Assembly (NCBI GenBank): GCA_002310995.1
Contig: DBYV01000014.1
Coordinates: 1 to 5,199 of the forward strand
Direction of reading: 5' to 3'
Length of the DNA stretch: 5,199 bases
Origin: a bacterium UBP6_UBA1177
Lineage (GTDB): Bacteria > UBP6 > UBA1177
In this document: positions 1 to 5,199 of the stretch, piece after piece
Position numbering within the stretch: position 1 is the stretch's first letter
Layout: the number at the start of each line of letters is the position of its first letter
Translations under genes and position numbers: made by a program
Notes under the pieces: generated by a model
Database searches by the model: none
Told to the model about the DNA's origin: nothing
Seen by the model: the letters and a program-made list of their open reading frames with translations, nothing else

Positions 1-544
1 GGAAATCACGCGCCGAAACAGCGGTTGCACCTTTTGTCGGACGGAATTCCGCCGGGCCGAAATCGGGTTTCCATTTCGGATCTTTGAGTTTCGCTTCAAG
101 ACCTTCGTATTCGCCTGATCTGACAGTCGCAAGGTTTCTTCTTTCGGGGCTTGTAGCCGCATATTCGTAGAAATAAACCGGATAGTCGAGCTCTTCGCCC
201 AGTCTTTTTCCGAGGTCGTGCGCGATCTCTACGCATTCGTCCATCGTAACACCGCTAACCGGAATAACGGGGCAGACATCACACGCGCCGAAGCGGGGAT
301 GAGCACCTTTGTGGTGACGCATATCAATAAGTTCGTGGCTCTTCTTTACTGCAGCGAAAGCAGCCTGTTTAACTGGTTCAGGCTCGCCGACAAACGTAAC
401 AACCGTTCTGTTGGTGTCGTATCCAGGATCGACGTCAAGCAGTCTGACACCGCTCACCTTCTTGATTTCAGCAGTGATCTTGTCGATCACGGCCATATCT
501 CTTCCTTCAGAAAAATTGGGAACACATTCGATGATTTTAGTCAT
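1..544 (-). CDS. ftcD: Glutamate formimidoyltransferase, N-terminal 181 residues (runs off left edge)
   Basis: Transfers the formimino group of N-formimino-L-glutamate to tetrahydrofolate, giving 5-formiminotetrahydrofolate and glutamate; this is a cytoplasmic step of histidine degradation feeding one-carbon metabolism. I translated this frame by hand: it is open from the ATG at 544 to the window edge with no stop. The N-terminus reads MTKIIECVPNFSEGRD, the family signature. Other family blocks are DPGYDTNRTVVTFVG (39-53) and HHKGAHPRFGA (77-87). His82 sits at the same number as the catalytic His82 described for the mammalian enzyme. Stand-alone bacterial forms are usually about 300 residues, so roughly 60% is present; whether a cyclodeaminase domain follows cannot be seen. 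The start is supported by GGAG at 551-554, 6 nt upstream. It is separated from the glycolytic operon by a terminator-like hairpin and a 104-nt gap, so it is probably its own transcription unit. Confidence 0.93.
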   Translation of the reverse strand, partial: MTKIIECVPNFSEGRDMAVIDKITAEIKKVSGVRLLDVDPGYDTNRTVVTFVGEPEPVKQAAFAAVKKSHELIDMRHHKGAHPRFGACDVCPVIPVSGVTMDECVEIAHDLGKRLGEELDYPVYFYEYAATSPERRNLATVRSGEYEGLEAKLKDPKWKPDFGPAEFRPTKGATAVSARDF

Positions 545-587
545 TGCAAACTCCATAAATTATTAAAACAGCAAATTTTCGCGTGAG

Positions 588-613
588 AGTATATTTTGAA
601 ATAATCAAGTCAA
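588..613 (-). promoter_or_regulatory. Possible promoter for the formimidoyltransferase gene
   Basis: On the minus strand TTGACT (608-613) is followed by TATACT (588-593). Each hexamer matches the sigma-70 consensus at five of six positions, but the spacer is only 14 nt, shorter than the usual 16-18. Using a better spacing would cost the -35 match. The AT-rich setting, and the placement between an upstream terminator and the ATG about 45 nt downstream, make some promoter here likely even if these exact boxes are wrong. Confidence 0.35.
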
Positions 614-640
614 GATTTTCAGTACTTAAGAAAAATTGTG

Positions 641-670
641 AAAAAAAGTCAGGCCTTTAAAAAAAAGGCT
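641..670 (-). terminator. Weak intrinsic terminator of the glycolytic operon
   Basis: On the minus strand GCCTTT (669-664) can pair with AAAGGC (658-653) around a five-T loop, giving a 6-bp stem. After the stem comes CTGAC and then a run of seven T residues (647-641). The stem is short and the T run starts 5 nt late, so termination may be inefficient. The hairpin overlaps the last codons and stop of the 105-residue gene, which fits the end of a transcription unit. The plus strand has no matching T run. Confidence 0.5.
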
Positions 671-966
671 TCAATAAAAGCAAGCAGTTCGCTGTAGATG
701 TCGTTCCTGTGCACAAAAACAAACAGTGACGTAACAATAACAGGAAGAACCATTAAAATAAAATACTTATACTCCTGCATCAAACTTTCTTTCAGGAACT
801 GCTCATCGGGATAAAGATCGGATATACGAAGTTTCTGCCTCGGCCATTCCTGCGTATAACCCAGATTTACCTTGCGGCTCTCGGTGATTTGCGCTGCCTC
901 GCTCTGAGTCAATTTCTTTTCTCTCGGCTTGAAATCAGCCGATGTCGCCATCGTAAGTCTTGCCAT
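649..966 (-). CDS. Small single-span membrane protein of unknown function, last gene of the operon
   Basis: I do not recognise this 105-residue protein. Residues 1-67 are polar and charged, with a basic stretch near 12-18 (FKPREKK) and a Trp/Pro/Arg-rich patch around 41-46. Residues 68-85 form one clear hydrophobic span (YFILMVLPVIVTSLFVFV), and a second, shorter hydrophobic stretch closes the protein (94-103), possibly an amphipathic helix. There is no signal peptide at the N-terminus, so a cytoplasmic N-terminal region with a C-terminal anchor is the simplest topology. The ATG lies 9 nt after the pgk stop, and that spacer (AAGAGGAAC) holds a GAGG only 3 nt from the start; Met6 is an alternative start but has no suitable binding site. 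Tight spacing after pgk and the terminator at its end support a real co-transcribed gene. It is not an obvious SecG, which has two spans. Confidence 0.72.
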   Translation of the reverse strand: MARLTMATSADFKPREKKLTQSEAAQITESRKVNLGYTQEWPRQKLRISDLYPDEQFLKESLMQEYKYFILMVLPVIVTSLFVFVHRNDIYSELLAFIEAFFLKA

Positions 967-975
967 GTTCCTCTT

Positions 976-2181
976 TTAATCCTTCAAAGCTTCCAATCCT
1001 GGTATCATACCGCCGTTTTTAAGAAATTCCAGTGCGGCTGTTCCGCATGTAAAAACATCATCAAACTTGTTCGAAAGACCTGCCTTCCCGAGCATTTCTT
1101 CTGTATCTCCGCCACCTGCGACTTTATGTATCGGCAAAGCAGAAATCTTTTGTGCAAGTTTTAGACTTCCGATCGAAAACTGCGGTTTCTCATATACGCC
1201 GAGCGGACCGCTCCAGAAAAGATGTTTACATTCCGCAATTTTTTCTGCAAAAAGTTCGACCGTTTCGGGACCGATATCGAAAGCCGACATTCCCTCTCTG
1301 AAAGAATCCGTTTTGCAGATTTCAGGCTCAGTTGAATTGATTGTTTCGGCAACAACATGATCTACTGGAAGAACAATTTCGACTTTGCGGACTTTTGCAC
1401 TTTTCAGAATCTCTTTTGCAAGCGGAATTTTGTCTTCATCAACCTGAGTCGCTCCGACATTGATCCCCTGGGCAGCAAGAAAAATGTATGCAAGCGGGCC
1501 ACCGATAATGATTTTGTCGGCCATATCAAGCATTGGGCGTATTAGTCCGATCTTGTCAGCAGTATTCGTGCCGCCGAGCATGAGGCACAGACCGCTGCCG
1601 TGCTCAAGACCTATGAATTTAGACAACTCGTTAACTTCCTGCTTTACCGCAAAACTGGCTCCTTTTGTATCAACAAAGCGCGGAAGAACCGCAATTGAAG
1701 TATCCTTTCTATGGGAAACACCGAAAGCATCATTGATGTAGACATCACACATTTTTGCAAGCTCGCGTGCAAAAGCAGTGGAACTCTTTTTTTCCTCGCT
1801 GTTGAATCTGAGGTTTTCAAGAACAAGTATCTGTCCGGGCTTGAGATCACGCACCATCTGCATCGCGCCCATACCAACGCAGTCTTCGAAAAAGTAAATA
1901 TCTTTCTCCAGGATTTCTGCCAGCTTCGCTGCAAAAGGTTCAAGCGTATACTGAGTATCTTTTTCGCTCTCGGGCCTTCCGAAGTGAGAAGCTATAATAA
2001 GACGGGCATTGTGCTCCAGAATGTGATTTATTGTAGGAATGACCTTGTTTATTCTTTCGAAATCGGCGATATTTCCGTTTTCATCAACAGGAAAATTAAA
2101 ATCTGTCCTGAGAAATACCCTTTTTTCCCTGATAGCAAGTTCGTTTACGCACTTAACGCCGAGAGTATCGAAAAAACCCAT
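976..2181 (-). CDS. pgk: Phosphoglycerate kinase with a divergent nucleotide-binding half
   Basis: Cytoplasmic glycolytic enzyme moving phosphate from 1,3-bisphosphoglycerate to ADP, giving 3-phosphoglycerate and ATP. Its 401 residues are close to the usual bacterial length of about 390-400. The N-domain is conserved: RTDFNFP (25-31), Arg43, SHFGRP (65-70), ENLRF (122-126) and NDAFGVSHR (150-158) supply the basic triose-binding residues. The C-domain keeps ADK (208-210), the GGGDT loop (356-360) and Glu331 of GVYE. It departs from the family where GGAKVSDK is expected (GGTNTADK, 203-210), where GGGMA becomes GGPLA (227-231), WNGP becomes WSGP (323-326) and TGGGAS becomes TCGTAA (378-383). The start is clear: GGAGG (2187-2191) lies 5 nt before the ATG, and gap ends 12 nt upstream. 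Fold and pathway assignment are secure; normal catalytic rate is less so. Confidence 0.93.
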   Translation of the reverse strand: MGFFDTLGVKCVNELAIREKRVFLRTDFNFPVDENGNIADFERINKVIPTINHILEHNARLIIASHFGRPESEKDTQYTLEPFAAKLAEILEKDIYFFEDCVGMGAMQMVRDLKPGQILVLENLRFNSEEKKSSTAFARELAKMCDVYINDAFGVSHRKDTSIAVLPRFVDTKGASFAVKQEVNELSKFIGLEHGSGLCLMLGGTNTADKIGLIRPMLDMADKIIIGGPLAYIFLAAQGINVGATQVDEDKIPLAKEILKSAKVRKVEIVLPVDHVVAETINSTEPEICKTDSFREGMSAFDIGPETVELFAEKIAECKHLFWSGPLGVYEKPQFSIGSLKLAQKISALPIHKVAGGGDTEEMLGKAGLSNKFDDVFTCGTAALEFLKNGGMIPGLEALKD

Positions 2182-2193
2182 AAAAACCTCCGT

Positions 2194-3195
2194 CTAAGCA
2201 AAAAGTTTTTTCAGAACATCGAACATTCTATTGCTGTAACCCCATTCGTTGTCATACCAGCTGAGCAGTTTGACCATGTTCCCCTGCATTACAGCTGTGT
2301 TGAGAGCGTCAAGAATCGAAGAGTGCGGGTCTCCGTTGAAATCGTGTGAAACAAGCGGCTCATCACAGTATCTGAGAACGCCTTTCATCTGGCCTTCGGC
2401 ATATTCTTTCATAAGCGCATTGATTTCTTCGGCGGTAGTTTCCTTTTCGATGAGGAAAGTAGCGTCGACAAGACTTACGTTGGGTGTCGGAACTCTTATC
2501 GAAATGCCGTCAAGCTTGCCTTTAAGTTCAGGAATGACAAGGCTGATCGCCTTTGCCGCGCCTGTTGTCGTCGGAATCATGCTTACAGCGCCCGCTCTTG
2601 CTCTGCGGAGATCCTTGTGCGGAAGGTCGAGGATGCGCTGGTCATTCGTGTATGAGTGGATCGTGGTCATAAGACCGTGCTTAATTCCGAAGTGTTTGTG
2701 CATAATGTAGGTTATCGGAGCAAGACAGTTCGTGGTGCAGCTTGCGTTTGAAATGATGTTGTGACGCTCTTTGTCATAAAGATAATCGTTTACGCCGTAG
2801 ACGACCGTCATGTCCTCGCCTTTTGCCGGAGCGGAAATGAGAACTTTTCTTGCGCCTGCTTCGATGTGAAGGTTTGCCTTTTCCCTTGCCGTGAAGCGGC
2901 CTGTACACTCAAGGACTGCATCAATTTTCATATCTCTCCAAGGAAGATTTTCAGGGTCTTTTTCAGCAAGAATCTGGACTTCGCGGCCGTTTACGATAAT
3001 CGAAGACTCACCTGCGGTAACTTCTTTATCCCAAGTTCCGTGAACAGAGTCATACTTCAAAAGATGAGCGAGAGTTTTAGGATCAGTAAGATCGTTGATA
3101 ACAACTATTTCAACTGCATCGCTTCCTTCAGCGATTCTGAAAACAGCTCTTCCGATTCTGCCGAAGCCGTTGATTGCAACACGAATTTTTGACAT
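2194..3195 (-). CDS. gap: Glyceraldehyde-3-phosphate dehydrogenase, NAD-dependent type
   Basis: Oxidises and phosphorylates glyceraldehyde 3-phosphate to 1,3-bisphosphoglycerate, reducing NAD+ in the cytoplasm. At 333 residues it is full length. The Rossmann domain opens with INGFGRIGR (8-16), and Asp35 in VVIND is placed to bind the adenosine ribose, which favours NAD over NADP. The active site SNASCTTNC (149-157) contains the nucleophile Cys153, with partner His180 in TTIHSYTNDQ. The S-loop reads ILDLPHKDLRRARAG (188-202), and the C-terminal block SWYDNEWGYSNR (312-323) is typical of glycolytic forms. I see no unusual substitutions. The start has GGAGGT (3201-3206) 5 nt upstream. The gene begins 17 nt after the HD-domain gene and ends with TAG 12 nt before pgk, whose product uses its product directly. 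Confidence 0.97.
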   Translation of the reverse strand: MSKIRVAINGFGRIGRAVFRIAEGSDAVEIVVINDLTDPKTLAHLLKYDSVHGTWDKEVTAGESSIIVNGREVQILAEKDPENLPWRDMKIDAVLECTGRFTAREKANLHIEAGARKVLISAPAKGEDMTVVYGVNDYLYDKERHNIISNASCTTNCLAPITYIMHKHFGIKHGLMTTIHSYTNDQRILDLPHKDLRRARAGAVSMIPTTTGAAKAISLVIPELKGKLDGISIRVPTPNVSLVDATFLIEKETTAEEINALMKEYAEGQMKGVLRYCDEPLVSHDFNGDPHSSILDALNTAVMQGNMVKLLSWYDNEWGYSNRMFDVLKKLFA

Positions 3196-3212
3196 TTTTT
3201 ACCTCCAAAAAG

Positions 3213-4247
3213 TTAATTATTAAAAGATTGTTCTTCGTTTTCTTCCTGATTTTCAGCACCGTCCTGCCTTCTGAAGAACGCTCTGTCCATCATGTAAACC
3301 GGTTTTGTCCAGTTTCCTTCCATATTGTCACCGAAGCACGATTTGACTGCATCACAACTTGCATCCAGGTTGTCGCATGTCGAAACGATGAGCGCTTCGA
3401 GCGTTTTCGGACGTTTCGGAGATCCGAACTCATACTGACCATGATGGCTCAGAATTATGTGGATAAGGTCCATTTTGAGGTCGTTATCTTCCGGAAAGCT
3501 AGATGCAACAAGCTTTTCAAGCCAGGTCGCACCCATGTAGATGTGCCCTAAAAGTTTGCCTCTGTCTGAATATCTGTCAACCATCGAAGTGGCAGGATTT
3601 ATCTGAAATTCAAATATTTTTCCGACATCGTGGAGCATCGAAGCCATGACTATCAGAGAGATATCTACACCGTATTTCTCATCAAAAACTTCCGCAACGG
3701 CAAGAGCCGACTGCGCAACCGAAATTGAATGTTCCCAAAGTCCTCTGCGGCAGGCGTGGTGCATGCTCCTGCCACCTGGAATCGTCGTAAAAAGATGCCA
3801 GATTTTCTCGTTTTCCATAAACTTCAGAACAAGCTCTTTGTGCTTGGGAACAAGCACTTCAATAAGCTCGTCCCACTGTTTTTTGAGCTCGTCAAAAGTG
3901 TAGAACGATTCCGGCAGGATTCCGGCGCACTCAGAATCGATTCTGTCAGGCGGTACGATAACTGCGTCGTTCACTGTTATCTGCATATTTGAAAGATATT
4001 TACCGACTTTTCCTGTAAGAACGTGAATGACATTTCCAGCTTGTACGGCCTCGCCTGTTTCCTCCGTGATATCCCAAACCTTTCCTGCAACTGTCGATGT
4101 GCCGTCAAAAAGGTCAAGATCTATATATTTTTTGCCGGTTTTGCCGACTTTTACCGAAGATTTTTTAACTAAGAAATAACATTTTGAATCTGGAATTATG
4201 ATATCGCCGTCTTCGATGTCGGCCACCATAAGTCTTGAATTTTTCAT
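3213..4247 (-). CDS. YhaM-like OB-fold/HD-domain 3'-5' exoribonuclease
   Basis: Probably a metal-dependent 3'-5' exoribonuclease that trims single-stranded RNA (perhaps also DNA) in the cytoplasm, as described for Bacillus YhaM and staphylococcal Cbf1. Residues about 18-100 form an OB-like nucleic-acid-binding domain (KKYIDLDLFDGTSTVAGKVW, 39-58). A helical linker leads to the HD domain at about 160-300: HHACRRGLWEHS (163-174), LHDVGK (205-210) with the HD pair His206-Asp207, LLGHI (232-236), LSHHGQYEFGSPKRPKTLEA (266-285) and CDNLDA (291-296). All expected metal ligands look present. At 344 residues it is about 30 longer than Bacillus YhaM (roughly 314); part of this is an acidic, Glu/Gln/Asn-rich tail (329-344). 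The ATG lies 10 nt after the tpiA stop with only a weak site, GGTGA, suggesting lower translation than its neighbours. Substrate is inferred from family, not shown here. Confidence 0.88.
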   Translation of the reverse strand: MKNSRLMVADIEDGDIIIPDSKCYFLVKKSSVKVGKTGKKYIDLDLFDGTSTVAGKVWDITEETGEAVQAGNVIHVLTGKVGKYLSNMQITVNDAVIVPPDRIDSECAGILPESFYTFDELKKQWDELIEVLVPKHKELVLKFMENEKIWHLFTTIPGGRSMHHACRRGLWEHSISVAQSALAVAEVFDEKYGVDISLIVMASMLHDVGKIFEFQINPATSMVDRYSDRGKLLGHIYMGATWLEKLVASSFPEDNDLKMDLIHIILSHHGQYEFGSPKRPKTLEALIVSTCDNLDASCDAVKSCFGDNMEGNWTKPVYMMDRAFFRRQDGAENQEENEEQSFNN

Positions 4248-4257
4248 TGTTTCACCG

Positions 4258-4995
4258 TCAGAAATTTACCAGTTTCATAAAAGAAGAGGCTTTAAGACTT
4301 GCTCCGCCGACAAGCGCGCCGTCGATATCTTCATTGGCCATAAGTCCTTGGATATTCTCTGGTTTTACACTACCGCCGTAAAGGATTCTTGAATCAGCGT
4401 AGTCATACCTTCCCTTCAATATTTTGCGGATGAAAGTATGCATTTCCGCAGCCTGCTCCGGAGTTGCCGTGACACCTGTTCCGATTGCCCATACAGGCTC
4501 GTAAGCAATTGTGATTTTTTCTGGCGGAAGAGTGAGATTATCGTCAAAAGCCGAATAAATCTGTTCTTTCAGAACATCGAACATCACGCCGCTTTCCCTT
4601 TCCGGAAGAGTCTCGCCAACACAGAAAATAAGATGAAGACCGTTTTCCTGGACGAATTTCACTTTCTCGCGAATGAGGTCGTTCGGTTCGCCGAAAATTC
4701 TGCGTCTTTCGCTGTGACCGATGATTACAGCCTTTACACCGAGATCCGCCAGCATTTTTCCGCCGACCATGCCTGTAAAAGCACCTTCAGCTTTCGGATA
4801 GACATCCTGAGCCGCTATTGTTATGTTTTTTCCAGCAGCAAGTTCCGCTGACATTTTGATGTAGGGATATGCCGGCGCGATTATCACTTCTCTTTCTGAA
4901 TTGAGAGCTGTATTGCCGAATTCAGCAAAGAAATCAACGACTTCTTTTGAAAGCATATTCATCTTCCAGTTTGCCGCGATTATTGTTCTTCTCAT
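4258..4995 (-). CDS. tpiA: Triose-phosphate isomerase, first gene of the operon
   Basis: Interconverts dihydroxyacetone phosphate and glyceraldehyde 3-phosphate, supplying the Gap substrate; a cytoplasmic TIM barrel, normally a dimer. The 245 residues match the usual length of about 250. Catalytic residues are visible: Asn9 and Lys11 in AANWKMN (7-13), His94 in IGHSERR (92-98) and Glu166 in AYEPVWAIGTG (164-174), which runs into the flexible phosphate-gripping loop 6. YGGSV (206-210) and GALVGGASL (226-234) complete the phosphate site. I chose the ATG at 4995 because GGAGG (5001-5005) lies 5 nt upstream and the protein then begins in the family's usual place. An in-frame ATG at 5028 would add 11 residues, but it has no binding site and falls within a stem-loop. 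As first gene it would be the most directly affected by the leader hairpin. Confidence 0.97.
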   Translation of the reverse strand: MRRTIIAANWKMNMLSKEVVDFFAEFGNTALNSEREVIIAPAYPYIKMSAELAAGKNITIAAQDVYPKAEGAFTGMVGGKMLADLGVKAVIIGHSERRRIFGEPNDLIREKVKFVQENGLHLIFCVGETLPERESGVMFDVLKEQIYSAFDDNLTLPPEKITIAYEPVWAIGTGVTATPEQAAEMHTFIRKILKGRYDYADSRILYGGSVKPENIQGLMANEDIDGALVGGASLKASSFMKLVNF

Positions 4996-5000
4996 AAAAT

Positions 5001-5005
5001 CCTCC
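5001..5005 (-). promoter_or_regulatory. Ribosome binding site that fixes the tpiA start
   Basis: GGAGG on the minus strand ends 5 nt before the ATG at 4995. The gap (3201-3206) and pgk (2187-2191) starts have the same site at the same 5-nt distance. The longer in-frame start at 5028 has no comparable site, so this element decides the start. Confidence 0.88.
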
Positions 5006-5007
5006 AT

Positions 5008-5050
5008 AAAAAAGAGCGACGGAAACACTGTTTTCTATCATGTTGCCGTC
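5008..5050 (-). terminator. Leader stem-loop plus T run ahead of tpiA; possible attenuator
   Basis: On the minus strand the arm 5050-5040 (GACGGCAACAT) pairs with 5028-5018 (GTGTTTCCGTC): five GC-rich pairs, one C-T mismatch, then four pairs and a G-T wobble, around an 11-nt loop. GCTC and six T residues (5013-5008) follow directly. This has the shape of an intrinsic terminator, yet it lies downstream of the best promoter candidate and only 13 nt upstream of the tpiA ATG. It could be an attenuator of the operon, a terminator for an upstream gene outside the window that is read through, or a 5' stabilising stem. I see no recognised riboswitch core or leader peptide. Confidence 0.5.
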
Positions 5051-5063
5051 AGACAAGGACAAA

Positions 5064-5091
5064 ATTATGCTTACATTTAATTTTAAATCAA
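5064..5091 (-). promoter_or_regulatory. Likely main promoter of the tpiA operon
   Basis: Minus strand: -35 TTGATT (5086-5091), a 16-nt spacer, and -10 CATAAT (5064-5069). The -10 matches the sigma-70 consensus at five of six positions and the -35 at four of six. Transcription would start near 5057, giving a leader of about 60 nt that begins just before the stem-loop. A weaker alternative further upstream pairs TTGAGT (5127-5132) with TGTAAA (5104-5109) at a 17-nt spacing. Confidence 0.5.
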
Positions 5092-5161
5092 TATTTTTGG
5101 AGATTTACACTATCAAAATATAAAAGACTCAAAAGCAAAAACCATAAAACGCATTTTTTTA

Positions 5162-5189
5162 TTGACTTTTAGTAAAAAATGAGCATCAT
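5162..5189 (+). promoter_or_regulatory. Possible divergent promoter reading out of the right edge
   Basis: Plus strand: TTGACT (5162-5167), a 16-nt spacer, and CATCAT (5184-5189), matching the consensus at five and four of six positions. The flank is very AT-rich and becomes GC-rich at the very end (GCCCCGC). It would drive a gene beyond the window. An ATG at 5179 stays open to the edge for only seven codons and has no binding site, so I do not call a gene. Confidence 0.25.
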
Positions 5190-5199
5190 TGCCCCGCTT

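Noticed and set aside
218..586. A 122-residue plus-strand open frame over the left end.
   Set aside because: It is antisense to the formimidoyltransferase frame, which carries clear family motifs including His82.
649..966. Calling the small membrane gene secG, which often neighbours tpiA or pgk.
   Set aside because: SecG has two membrane spans and a glycine-rich region; this protein has a long charged N-terminal region and one clear span.
1711..2349. A 212-residue open frame on the plus strand across the pgk start and the end of gap.
   Set aside because: It lies opposite two well-supported genes, has no recognisable domain or good binding site, and is explained as a shadow of minus-strand coding.
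4996..5028. An 11-residue N-terminal extension of TpiA starting at the ATG at 5028.
   Set aside because: No binding site precedes it, it overlaps the leader hairpin, and the internal ATG at 4995 has a strong GGAGG and gives the standard family N-terminus.
5029..5199. A riboswitch or other structured RNA in the leader.
   Set aside because: The region is mostly simple AT-rich sequence with one hairpin; I see no conserved aptamer core, tRNA-like T-box element or leader peptide.

Overview
The window looks bacterial, from an organism of moderate-to-low GC with strong GGAGG ribosome binding sites. All supported genes lie on the minus strand, so they read from right to left. I cannot name the phylum. 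The gap and tpiA products look like ordinary bacterial (Firmicutes-like) enzymes, but the phosphoglycerate kinase is divergent enough to suggest a less-studied lineage. Nothing marks a mobile or foreign island: there is no transposase, integrase, long repeat, CRISPR array or RNA gene.

Layout in transcription order. (1) 5199-4996 is an AT-rich leader holding a likely operon promoter, and between it and the first ribosome binding site a stem-loop followed by six T residues that resembles an attenuator. (2) 4995-649 is a compact operon of five genes with gaps of 9 to 17 nt: tpiA (triose-phosphate isomerase), a YhaM-like OB-fold/HD-domain 3'-5' exoribonuclease, gap (glyceraldehyde-3-phosphate dehydrogenase), pgk (phosphoglycerate kinase) and a 105-residue single-span membrane protein of unknown function. 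(3) A weak intrinsic terminator overlaps the end of that last gene. (4) A 104-nt gap with a possible promoter precedes a separate gene for glutamate formimidoyltransferase, which runs off the left edge.

TpiA, Gap and Pgk catalyse consecutive steps: dihydroxyacetone phosphate to glyceraldehyde 3-phosphate, then 1,3-bisphosphoglycerate, then 3-phosphoglycerate plus ATP. The nuclease gene sits inside this set, so RNA turnover and the glycolytic genes are probably co-transcribed. The formimidoyltransferase belongs to histidine breakdown and one-carbon metabolism and appears to be its own unit. The most unusual thing here is the Pgk: its substrate-binding N-domain is conserved, but several near-invariant positions in the nucleotide and phosphotransfer half are changed. 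Otherwise this is a fairly ordinary housekeeping region, and I do not see a clear new biological system.
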